From positions 6,003,781-6,067,780 of the forward strand of contig CM030849.1 in assembly GCA_018105865.1 (NCBI GenBank): a stretch of 64,000 bases of DNA, written 5' to 3'. The notes under the pieces were generated by a model. That model saw only the letters and a program-made list of their open reading frames with translations. It was not told where the DNA came from and did no database searches. The translations under genes and the position numbers were made by a program. This DNA is from Metaphire vulgaris. Its lineage: Eukaryota > Annelida > Clitellata > Crassiclitellata > Megascolecidae. Below, in pieces: positions 54,653-64,000 of this stretch (its first letter is position 1; each line of letters starts with the position of its first letter).

Positions 54653-56562
54653 CCTTCCGCAGTTTATGAATTAGTGCGTCAAAGTTCACCAAAAACGAAG
54701 TCGGCTATCATTATACAAAAATGCTAAGTCTTGCCAGCGTTTCATTTCTTATATATTTGTCGTAAAACTCTGTAATCATACAATCGAAGTACTGTATTTT
54801 GAATAGAATACTTTGCCATATTCGTAATTCGTAGATGGTTGCCGAAATACTTCGATCGTGTGCGACTGTTCTGATATCAAAGCCAATGGCTACATAACGA
54901 GTGGAGTCTATTGTGTCTACGTCGTTGATCAGGGTCAACGATATTATGCCAACACCTATTGCGATATGACAACGACAAACGGCGCCTGGGCGGTAAGTCA
55001 ATCAGGAAAATGCTAGACTAAAAGTTTTTAGATTAGTCTAATTAGAAAATTATTGTCTTGAATTCTCGTTGATATATAACAACCTTAGATGACACGCTGG
55101 CTAATGAAAATGTTTCCACAAACCCCCGGCCGGGATACAGAATTAGATTAATCCCCATTATAGCTTGTCTGAGTACAATAATCATTCACTGTTCCTTGGG
55201 CGTGGTGTAAAGAATAGAAAACGATCTTTGGGATTATATTGGGTCCATAAGTGAATTAATTAAAATCTCATAAGTCGAATAATTTTGAGCTGGCTGTGTA
55301 TTCTCACTGGTAATTAAGGTTAACATTGATCATGACCACATACATTAATTTCATTATTTAATTAATTAAATTCGTATTCTAATCAGACTTGACACATGTT
55401 CTCGATTAGGTTTTTCAAAGACGAAAAGATGGCAGCGTAGATTTTTACAGAGAATGGAACGAATATGCAAATGGTTTCGGAAAACCAAATGGAGAATTCT
55501 GGCTGGGTAAATAATAAATATAGTTCCTCGCAGTGGCGTAGCCACGGGGGATTGGTGGTTCAAACCCCCTTGGCCTATAACAGGAACCACCCAGATAGTC
55601 TTAAAGATTTCGCGTCTGAAATAAACAGCCAACCTGTTCTTCTCCAGCCTGAACCCCTTGGCTGATGTATTTTGTGAATAGACTTTTATTTATTTGCCAG
55701 TTACCAGCTTCCTGGATTGAACTGAATCGGAAACAGGCGAGGCACCAGAAGTTGCTGTAGTGTCCCCCCCTCATTCGCCTCGTTGCAAATTGACTTTTTC
55801 TTTATTAACCGAAGCCACAGTAAGATGCAGATAAGTTATTGTCAGACCTGGGATATTTTTACACCCCCTAGCATCTCCCCGCCCAATTTGAGGTCGACAG
55901 CCCCCAAATTTTCTAATCTGACAATGGTATGTACCCTAAATAGCCCCGAAACACTCTCCAATTCGAGAATTAACACCCCAAATTTTACCGACACCCACCT
56001 AAATTCACAATCTTAGAAATAACCCTGTGTCAGACTCTTTTTACACGTTTTACCTTTTACTGTTTACCTAAAAAGACCAAGTCAGTCAATTGACGCAACT
56101 TAGTTCTACAATGAAACCTTATACTAAACGATAGCCCATCAGGAGATATACACAAAGGCATAAACTTCAATAGGTCCACAATGCTCAAGCCCACCCTCCA
56201 TTTTTGAGAGGCCAGGCTGGGAAAGTGCAATGGAAGCGACTTTCGGCCTCTCGATTTCACTTTTGGCAAAGGTATTTATTGTGTCACCTCTCCGCTTTTT
56301 ATTCAACGTTAACGCCTATATAGGTCTTATTACGATTCCACTATAACAAACTCTGATAAAACAATTACTTTAATTTTATTAGAAGTAAATTTCTATAGCG
56401 TCATTCTATAGCGTAAGTTTCTATAGCGTCAAGCGCACTTGGCATCTGTCGAGGACAGTTCCAGATTTGAATCGCATTCCCCATTTGTCAAATAGGCCTA
56501 AAATAAATCAGCCCCATTTTCTGGTCCCGGTAATGGCGAAAGATTTTGAAATCTGACAATAA

Positions 56563-56610
<48 letters not shown>

Positions 56611-58702
56611 TCTAGACAATTTCTCCAGCGCAGTAAACAAGGCTAAGGCCTACGACAAAAGCGCTTTGACATAAATTCTATCAATAAAATCCGATATTAA
56701 ATAGGTATTAATTAATTAATTATTAATTCTATATTAACATTCTATAGCGTAAGTTTTCTAGCGTCAAGCGCACTTGGCATCTGTCGAGGACAGTTCCAGA
56801 TTTGAATCGCATTCCCCATTTGTCAAATAGGCCTAAAATAAATCAGAATCTGGAACTGTCCTCGACAGATGCCAAGTGCGCTTGACGCTATAGAAACTTA
56901 CGCTATAGAATGTTAATATAGAATTAATAATTAATTAATTAATACCTATTTAATATCGGATTATTTATAATAATAATAAATTAATAGAATATTAATTATT
57001 ATTATCATCATCATCATCATCAATAGGACAAGGATGAATACCACGTTGCTAAACGAAGAGTTTCGAAATATTTCAAATGGACCCCAATAAATGTCCTGCA
57101 TTTCGTCTTAAACTTATGACTTTTAATTAATTGCAATTCATGTGCAAATAGAAAATGTCTACTCAATGTTTAAGAAAAATAGAAGTCATTCACATGTTTG
57201 CATGAGGCAGAAAATTATGTCAATTTTCCCAATTCAATCCAATTAAATGAAGTAAAAGAACGTTTATATTTTTGTCCAGGAAACAATTTTCTCCACCTTT
57301 TGACATCAAAGAGAAGATACCGACTGAGAATTGATTTGGAAGATTTCGAAGGAGAAAAGCGTTATGCAGAATATTCGACATTCAACATCAGTTCATCTGC
57401 GGACAAATACAGACTCAGAATAGGAAATTATTCTGGAACTGCGGGTTATTACAACTTAAGACATCTTTATATAAAAGTTAGTCTTAAAATAGGATTTTCA
57501 GTAACTGTCAGTCCTTCCAAGGAGCGTAGATCTATGCTACGCTTAGGCACTGCCAGTTTTGGACCGTAGTTCAGAGGACTAAGAGATCTTACTTAGAGGC
57601 AAAGGCAGACGTTATAAGATGAGACCACGCAAAGGCACATACCTCAAAACATCCAGCAATACAGATTTTTCATTTGGAAGCTTGCGTTAGACTACAATGA
57701 TCTCATTAGTCAGAGTTTAAGACGAACGTCGGACCATTTAAAGCAGTCAAATGCAGTGGCGTTGCCAAGGGGATTTGGGGTTAAAACCTCCCTTGGCTGC
57801 TGACAAATGCTTACATGCTTTTGCATACATTTTCATTTTCGGACGCGATTTTGAGGTTAACCCCTTGGCTAGCTGCCGATTGAAAAATTCTAAGTGCTAT
57901 AGAAGATAACAAAATTAGAAAGAATACGAAGGTGACGACTTTTTTCCTTGTCAATTCTTAAAAAGGAAAAATATGAAAAAGTTTGAAAGTTTGGTCGCGA
58001 TCGAAACCAAAACCCCCTTTCGGATATCCTGGCTACGCCACTGGTCAAATGTATTTAATATGACGGACAAATAGTAGAGAATTTTTTTGTTGAAATGCGC
58101 TGCACTCGAAATTTGAAGAGACGACGTCCATTACTCCAATTGCATCCAGACATTAAACGAATAAAGGTCAAATTGCCTTGACGAGCAAAAAGCTCTTTGC
58201 TTCAGTGCCTTAGTTGTGATCCATTTGACCATTAGGCCTATCACTGTTCGTAACTGCTGCTGTCGAAAATGACGCTTACGTCTACTGTATGTGATATGCG
58301 CCTAATATTGGGATAGGGATTGTAAGATGAATGTTATAATTGTATATTCATTGAATCTATTTAGTCATAACGTTCTATTTCGTCTGTGATATCATTTGCT
58401 GTTTTGTTCGAAGCCTTGTTTTATTGATTTCAGGAAATAGTCTTGATATTCACAATGGCAAGCGATTCTCCACAAAAGACGACGATAATGACGAACTCTA
58501 TGGAAACTGCGCTGTCAATCGTCTTGGAGCTTGGTGGTACTCGAACAAACAATGCACCCATTCCAATCTGAACGGTCTCTATCTACGCGGACGCTATTCG
58601 TCAAATGGTTCTTTTAACGGCTGGGAAGGAATGGAGTGGTATTATTGGTACAGTAAATGGTATTCTCTGAAGACGACTGAGATGAAAATCTCTTCTTCTT
58701 AA
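52117..58702 (+). CDS. Secreted fibrinogen-related protein with coiled coil (five exons, 439 aa)
   Basis: Exons: 52,117-52,747; 54,835-54,992; 55,410-55,506; 57,280-57,444; 58,434-58,702. Phases 1, 0, 1, 1 join cleanly. Donors are GTAAGC, GTAAGT, GTAAAT and a weak GTTATT; all acceptors end AG. The start ATG (AAATATGG) opens a signal peptide (about residues 1-22, ending VVAGQ). Earlier in-frame triplets back to 52,033 include only a GTG. Residues about 30-210 are helical with heptads and repeated N-E-S/N-R-S/N-E-T glycosylation sites, suited to oligomerisation. Residues 211-439 are a full fibrinogen domain of normal length: [88 protein letters not shown] (calcium site), [14 protein letters not shown] and TTEMKI. 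Family members (ficolins, FREPs, tenascin/angiopoietin tails) bind glycans or receptors outside the cell. Immune recognition is likely but inferred. No polyadenylation AATAAA is evident in the next 200 bases. Confidence 0.9.
53050..54652 (+). mobile_element. CR1/L2-like retrotransposon in fibrinogen-gene intron 1
   Basis: Sense orientation, 5' truncated. The frame from 53,064 to about 53,900 gives RT blocks [63 protein letters not shown] and [13 protein letters not shown] frameshift near 53,905 precedes [16 protein letters not shown] and [33 protein letters not shown] segments. The tail is about 65 bases of TAA repeats (54,587-54,650). GC-rich (unlike the host intron) and nearly identical at its 3' end to 42,186-42,422. 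Confidence 0.88.
55531..55680. mobile_element. hAT-type fragment in intron 3
   Basis: Begins CAGTGGCGTAGCCACGGGGG directly after exon 3's intron start. The CAAACCCCCTTGGCC interior resembles the element at 57,754-58,043. The second terminus is not found. Confidence 0.5.
55848..56027. mobile_element. Small hAT-type element, CAGGGATATTT family, in intron 3
   Basis: Ends CTGGGATATTT and (inverted) CAGGGTTATTT. Perfect 8-bp duplication TGTCAGAC (55,840-55,847 and 56,028-56,035). Establishes the terminal structure for the relatives at 19,808 and 20,386. Confidence 0.88.
56412..56545. repeat. Direct repeat of the inverted-repeat arm
   Basis: The run from ATTCTATAGCGTAAGTTTCT through TTGAATCGCATTCCCCATTT to TAAAATAAATCAG is repeated almost exactly at 56,740-56,846. 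Family members occur at 12,930-13,050 and 24,060-24,140. This copy continues into CCCCATTTTCTGGTCCCGGT, which the second copy lacks. Confidence 0.85.
56689..56962. repeat. Near-perfect inverted repeat (114-116-bp arms, 44-bp centre) in intron 3
   Basis: The left arm (56,689-56,802) runs from TCCGATATTAAATAGGTATT to GACAGTTCCAGATT. The right arm (56,847-56,962) is its reverse complement with very few differences (for example TTTTCTAGCG versus TTTCTATAGCG). The 44-base centre contains TGAATCGCATTCCCCATTTG. Transcribed as part of intron 3, it would form a long hairpin. Confidence 0.88.
57754..58043. mobile_element. 290-bp hAT-type element in intron 4
   Basis: Ends CAGTGGCGTTGCCAAGG and (inverted) CAGTGGCGTAGCCAGG. 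Perfect 8-bp duplication GTCAAATG (57,746-57,753 and 58,044-58,051). Confidence 0.9.
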
Positions 58703-59599
58703 GCTTAGAAGCGAGGACTTTCAAAATATTAGACGGATTCTTTTGCATTTAAATCTAATTGTTTGGAAAATATACCAAATACTGAATTTATTTGTAACAC
58801 ATTTGAAGGATATTTATTCAATGCATTACTATCTAATGCGCTGATATAGGCCTATTACATGTATATAATGTATTGTATTAGTCAGAAAACTGCATGTCTA
58901 TCTATATTATTTTAACGGAATAATATGTTTATTGTCATGTATTGTAAGTTGTTTCCACAAGATTCTTAATCTTGAGTCCGCTTATAGAGCTTACCCCTTT
59001 CCAAAAAGAGCGTTTGCTGAGAAAAAGGATATGCCTATTATTAACGGTTTACGGACAAATCGCCCCCAGCAACTCGCCCCCGGAAAACTCGCCCCCAGTA
59101 ACTCGTCCCAGACAAATTTGCCCATGAATGAAAAGTTTTTGCGGAAAATTCGCCCCAGCGAATGAGTGGGGCGAATTCGCCCCAGCAATTCGCCCCCGAT
59201 TCGCCAGATCGCTAAAACATGAGGACAGCTGCAATTACTGCTAGAGTTAAGCGTGTCGTTGACGGTTGAGGATTTTCCAAATCGCACTCTGAAAGACTAC
59301 TTGTACTTAAGCAGGATTGGTCTGAGGGAGCGGGTCGATGATGAATACGCATAATTAACAATAATACCAATAATGACACTAAAGAAAGGGGGCCCGCGAG
59401 TAAAAGGGGGGCCCGGTGTGAGGGGCCCGGTGTGAGAGTTGATTATGAAAGGCGCGTGAAGCCGCCGTCCAAGTCGGCATGGATGTGCCCTGCCGCTGTT
59501 CACGACAAACATGTCACACAGTTGCAATCATTTATTAATGTCCAATCATTAGTCCCAGTTAAGCAATTATAACACTATGTAACAAACTTGTTGTTCCTG
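58703..59599. other. Fibrinogen-gene 3' flank; palindromic CGCCCC-rich patch
   Basis: After the stop codon the sequence is AT-rich to about 59,040. At 59,050-59,210 ACTCGCCCCC and TTCGCCCCAG units recur, with the palindrome GGGGCGAATTCGCCCC (59,168-59,183). This looks like part of a DNA-transposon relic without clear ends. Nothing coding is recognised. Confidence 0.5.
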
Positions 59600-61220
59600 G
59601 CTTCTAAGTGTTATATTTCAGTTGCCTACATATAAAGGATCTGCAAACATGGCTATATTCATCATTATATTTGCTTTCATGAGCACTGCTTACAAAAGTT
59701 GTTTATTTACACAATGGAAAAAGATGCATTTTTTCTTCTCGAAAAGAAACATTATGTACTAATTGCAAATAAGCAACAACAGTCAAATTACTTAAAAGCA
59801 TTCAGAAATGAGTTGCTTTTCAAGATTTGTGACTGAATTGTCAATGGCTTTCTCAATGAAGACTTCAGACATAGTCCCCATCACGTGTTTGTTATACCGT
59901 CCACGGTAACGAAAGTCCAGCATATCCTGATGAAAGCGTTCATCTTGCTTCTCTGAGTAGGCTCCCAAGTTTTCCTTGAATTTGTCAAGGTGGGCATGAA
60001 GAACATGTACTTTCAAGGACATTTTGCATCTAATTTTGGCATGGTTTTTATGAGAGACTGGTTCAGTCTTTCATAGTTTTCAGCCTTGTGGTTGCCAAGA
60101 AAGTCAAACAATACTGCAACGAAACTGTTTCAAGACCCTTTCTCCGTGCTATTCAGCTTCTTGGCGAATAAGTCACGCTATGTGATCTTCTTTATCTGTG
60201 GTCCGACGAAGATGCCAGCTACGAATTTTGCCTCCGAAAGCTGTGGAAAAAGATCTAGGAGGTATTTGAAAACTGCGCATTCTTTGTCTTGACAAATTAC
60301 TTGATGAGACCTAACTTGATGTTTGAGCATCTTTCGACGGTCTATCAGCGGCTCCCACTTGCTGTTCTTACCTATGGTGAAATCGGTCAGCTGTGGTCAA
60401 TCCCTTCTACGATAGTGGGCCTCAGACCTCGGTGTCCCGGTTGTTATAGAGGCAACGAAAAACCAAGGAAATTTTGTGAAACCGCCTTGCAGGCCCATCA
60501 GGAATGTTACCATTTTGACCATATTGAAGTCTCCAATGACTTAACAACCATAGTTGTCGTACTTCAAGGCACTCAGCAACATCTTGACATTGGTGTAGTC
60601 CTCTCTGAGGTGTAGGTGCACAAAGTGAGCCACGGGGAGAGACAAGTACTTGTTACCATTATGAAGTAGCATGGCTTTGAGGTTCTTGGATGAAATCTCT
60701 ATGAATTGGCGCCATCACTCAGGTTAAAGGTGATTGATATGGCCTCGAAAAGACCAGTGACATTGCTGCAGTAGCATACAGCCCATCTAGCTGACTGAAG
60801 AATTTGGAAAAACGTTCGTCACGCTTTCTCTGCTCTGTCACCTGCACACTTTCATCCAACAAGTCTCACTCCTTGAGTCTAGACATCAGAAGCTCAGCAT
60901 TGCACTTGGCGAGACCAAGGTCTGTGATCAGGTCGTTGAGATCTTTCTGATTGGGGAAGTATGGCTTTCTCGTCTCATCCGTATCTGTGCAATTGTATTC
61001 TGGATCTGCAATATCTTCCTGTCTGCCTTGATGTGCTCCCCTGAAGACAGTTGATTCCTCCCTGTAGCCTGTAGGGATGGGAATGGGGAGCTCAAAGCCA
61101 TATGGTACCGGTGCGATGCAAACGTAGCAGAATGCATATGCTGGCTGCAAGCAAACCTCTTGATGCCATCTAAATAAAAATTTTCTGGTCACGAATCGCT
61201 TACTCAGCAACAAGATACAC
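59600..61220 (-). pseudogene. Degenerate transposase-like gene of an unassigned DNA element
   Basis: Minus-strand pieces in shifted frames: RKPYFPNQKDLNDLITDLGL and AKCNAELLMSRLKE (about 60,866-61,000), a region with YGFELPIPIPTGYREES (61,030-61,110), and the C-terminal block MSLKVHVLHAHLDKFKENLG with DERFHQDMLDFRYRGRYNKH (60,022-59,830). Between them, stops and frameshifts alternate with recognisable stretches. From memory this FPNQxDLxDLIxDLGL ... LKVHxLHxHLDxFxxNLG ... ERFHQD pattern belongs to a repeat-encoded protein common in invertebrate genomes. I cannot assign the superfamily. TIRs were not found. Confidence 0.65.
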
Positions 61221-61229
61221 TAGTACGAC

Positions 61230-61814
61230 TAGTACGTTGGCACTCTTAAAAGTCTATCGATGCAACTGAAAGCTCCCACAAAGTGCAACAGAGTTCTAGA
61301 AGATTCCAGAAGGTTATAGAAAATTCTGTTCAGATCTAAAAACTTATGGACAGCTTGCAATGTTCCAGAATATTAAGTATGTCTGCTCAGCTTTGAATGT
61401 GAACCGAGAATGTTTTCTATAATACATGAATTTCAAAATATCATTGCCCTGACCTCAAAAGCAAATTCAGTTTGGAACAACAACTGTTTTCTACTTAGTT
61501 TAGGCATAAGGGACTAGGAAAACAAGCTATGAACCCAGGAACAAACAAAAATATTTTTGTTACGTAGTGTAATCAGTTAACGTAATTGGTTCAAACAGAA
61601 AGACGTCAGTTAATAGCTTGATAAAATGATTATGGCGACATTCTACACGACAGGGTGTGCCAATAAATCCCGCTCGAGTTTGAAACGATGGAACTTTCTT
61701 AATATTTAACGAATAACGGTTCAGGCAACCGAGTAGCTGAAGTATTCATTATTCACACAGTTTGAATATTAGTCAACTGCTACTGCACCCAATATAGCCG
61801 TAGAATATCTTTGT
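61230..61814. other. No gene seen
   Basis: AT-rich spacer between two transposon relics. A short AGAAGATTCCAGAAGGTTAT-like repeat occurs near 61,300. No exon seen. Confidence 0.45.
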
Positions 61815-63273
61815 GTCATTCACCATAGGGCCAATACATGCAATTGCTTTGATAATCAATGAATCACTCAGAACTGGAGTAGTACCACAAGACTGGAGAG
61901 ACGCATTAGTCAGCCCACTGTTCAAGAAGGGAAAACGAAGTGAACCAAGCAATTACAGACCAGTGAGCCTAACATCTGTAATCGGTAAAGTTATGGAAAA
62001 CATACTGAAAGAAAGCATTTTGGAGCATTTGACTAGGCATAAAATTGTTAAAGATAGTCAGCATGGATTTACAAAGGGGCGTTCATGCCTGACCAACCTG
62101 TTGGACTTTCTGGAGGAGGTTTTGATAAGCTAGACAAGGGCAAGGCAGTAGACATAATATATTTAGATTTCAAAAGCTTTTGATAAAGTACCCCACATAA
62201 GGCTGGTTGCCAAACTGAAGTCCTGTGGAATAAGGGGCAATATTCTCAGATGGATTGAAAATTGGTTGAAGGAAGAAGACAGAAGGTTGGCATTAGGGGA
62301 GGCCATTCGCAATGGGCAAGAGTTATCAGTGGAGTGCCTCAGGGCTCAGTGCTTGGGCCATTGCTTTTTCTAATATATATATAAATGATATCGATGAAGG
62401 ATTACTGTCCAAAATTTCAAAGTTTGCCGATGATACAAAGTTATGCAGAAATATAGACTCGGAGGATGATGCAAAAATTTTACAAGAAGATCTAAGGAAA
62501 TTGTTTCAGTGGTCTGTGGACTGGCGATGCTTTTCAATATTGATAAATGTTCTGTAATGCATGTTGGGAAGTCTAATAATGGTAATGAATATTCTTTAGG
62601 GGGAAGGTTCTAACCACAACAGAAAAAGAAAGAGACTTGGGGATAATCACCCATAGAAGTATGAATCCATCTCACCAATGCATGGAGGCAGCAAAAAGGA
62701 AACCAAATGTTGGGAATGGTGAAAAGGACAATTGTGAGTCGTGACAAAGAGATAATCATTAAACTTTATAAGTCATTAGTAAGGCCTCATCTGGAATACT
62801 GTGTTCAGGCTTGGAATCCATTCTTGAAAAAGATATAGAACTTTTAGAAAAAGTGCAAAGACGAGCAACGAAGATGGTCAATGGGTGCCATAATTTAAGC
62901 TACGAAAAAGACTTCAATATTGTGGACTGACAACATTAGAAAGGAGAAGAGAAAGAGGGGATTTGATAGAAACATACAAAATAATGACTGGGAAAGTAGA
63001 TGTGCCATATGATCGATTCTTTGCATTGGCACACTATAGCAGCACAAGAGGCCACAAGTGCAAATTGTTTAAGCAGAGGGTTGGTCCAAGAAAGAAAAAC
63101 TTTTTTAGTGCAAGGGTTGTGGACAAATGGAACAGTTTGGACGTGGTGGGAGTGACAGTTGAAACAGTGAACGGATTCAAAGGCTATCTCGATAAACTAG
63201 GCTATTGAATGCAGATGGTTACATCAGTGGTTTTCACACAGGCCTACTTAGCCTCCTAAACCACTTAAAATCA

Positions 63274-63357
<84 letters not shown>
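61815..63357 (+). mobile_element. CR1-like retrotransposon (RT to 3' tail), frameshifted
   Basis: Fragments in order: ESLRTGVVPQDWRDALVSPL, FKKGKRSEPSNYRPVSLTSV, DSQHGFTKGRSCLTNLLDFL, SAWAIAFSNIYINDIDEGLL, KFADDTKLCRN, KSLVRPHLEYCVQAWNP (partly by frame shift) and MIETYKIMTGKVDVPYDRFF to a stop at 63,208. These are RT domains 2 to 7 and the conserved C-terminus of CR1-type elements. Endonuclease is missing (5' truncation). It ends in about 80 bases of ATT repeats. It provides the uninterrupted reference for the split copy at 47,540-51,790. Confidence 0.85.
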
Positions 63358-63358
<1 letters not shown>

Positions 63359-64000
63359 CTGTTACGTAGTGTTACTGTATGTTTTGACGCCGCCAAATAG
63401 AATACGTACTGAAACGTTACTATTTTACGTGGGTGGCATCTGGATATTTTCCATCTCTACTCGATGCACTAACCCGTATACGTGGTATTGCAGCCTAGCA
63501 GAGGTAAGAGGTCTATAGCAACGGAGATCAGCGCCCGCCTATAAGTCCTGTTTTATTGTTTTATTATCAATTTGGCGAATATTTGCAAATATTCGCGGCA
63601 AAAATATTCTTTTATTGAATGAATTTTTAATATATATCAAAACGCACGATCCTTATAAATAAAACTATTGGTGACTTTTCCAAGGTGTGTAGTTTTATTG
63701 GCTTTGGCTTAATATTGCATACAAATTTGTCTTTAAATTCTTCAAATTCTGCAATAAAACACATTCGTAATGATCAAAGTTGTTTAATTCAATAGCAGGT
63801 TGGTGGTCAGTTTAGCTGATATAATGCATTTAAATTAAAGCAAGAGCAAGAATTACTTGTATTCATATGTATTAAGTAAAATAGTTTCCGCTGATTCGAC
63901 AGAGGTCGTCAATGTAATAGAACTCATAATGATAGATTGGAAAAAGCAGAAACAGAATGAAAATATCAACGCACTTTTATGATTCAGTTCAGCAAAAGCG
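63358..64000. other. No gene seen; SINE fragment
   Basis: 63,505-63,540 carries GCAACGGAGATCAGCGCC, the end motif of the SINE at 49,845-50,100. The rest is AT-rich with no recognised feature. Confidence 0.45.

Noticed and set aside
57445..57569. Exon 4 extended to its in-frame stop as the main gene end
   Set aside because: It would remove the conserved calcium site and C-terminus encoded by 58,434-58,702, which joins in phase and restores a canonical fibrinogen domain. Kept only as a possible alternative transcript.

Overview
The window is eukaryotic, animal-type DNA: spliced genes with GT-AG introns, a TRIM-NHL protein, a fibrinogen-domain protein, many short-TIR DNA transposons, tRNA-derived SINEs, non-LTR retrotransposons, and interstitial TTAGGG telomere motifs. 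It looks like a repeat-rich metazoan, and I lean towards a marine invertebrate (deuterostome or lophotrochozoan). The species cannot be fixed from sequence alone. A 100-N assembly gap sits at 46,401-46,500.

Supported host genes are few. (1) Two minus-strand paralogs of an unrecognised 182-184-residue helical protein lie at 3,041-4,098 and 21,738-22,783. Each has two exons, one phase-1 intron of about 500 bp and a matching TATA/Inr core promoter. They sit in a direct segmental duplication (about 95-4,395 versus 17,735-23,075), and each exon seems to encode one copy of the same module. (2) A two-exon TRIM protein (RING, two B-boxes, coiled coil, NHL-like propeller; 633 residues) lies at 26,279-29,677 on the minus strand. 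(3) A secreted fibrinogen-related protein (signal peptide, coiled coil, complete fibrinogen domain; five exons; 439 residues) lies at 52,117-58,702 on the plus strand. (4) A short secreted-peptide reading frame, probably broken, begins at 41,221. TRIM and fibrinogen-related proteins often serve innate immunity, but nothing here shows the four loci acting together.

Most of the rest is mobile DNA. At 6,031-12,528 one DNA transposon with 18-bp perfect TIRs and an 8-bp target duplication encloses a broken transposase, a 2.2-kb GC-rich insert and a copy of a 1.5-2.2-kb repeat unit; that unit in turn holds a small hAT element. The unit occurs five times, twice as abutting head-to-tail pairs (36,306-40,013 and 43,017-46,400). 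Each copy carries a G-rich minisatellite and hairpin-bearing ends, suggesting a non-autonomous Helitron/Helentron-like family. About 20 small hAT-type elements (mostly with recognisable 8-bp target duplications) are scattered throughout. Fragments of several non-LTR retrotransposon lineages fill introns and intergenic space. At 47,540-51,790 one CR1-like retrotransposon is split by a 2.5-kb DNA transposon and by a second retrotransposon fragment.

Comparing the two halves of the segmental duplication gives occupied/empty site pairs for several insertions, so their order relative to the duplication can be read directly. Within transcribed regions, the fibrinogen gene's third intron holds a near-perfect inverted repeat with 114-116-bp arms, and the TRIM intron holds a TA-flanked transposon with 40-bp TIRs.
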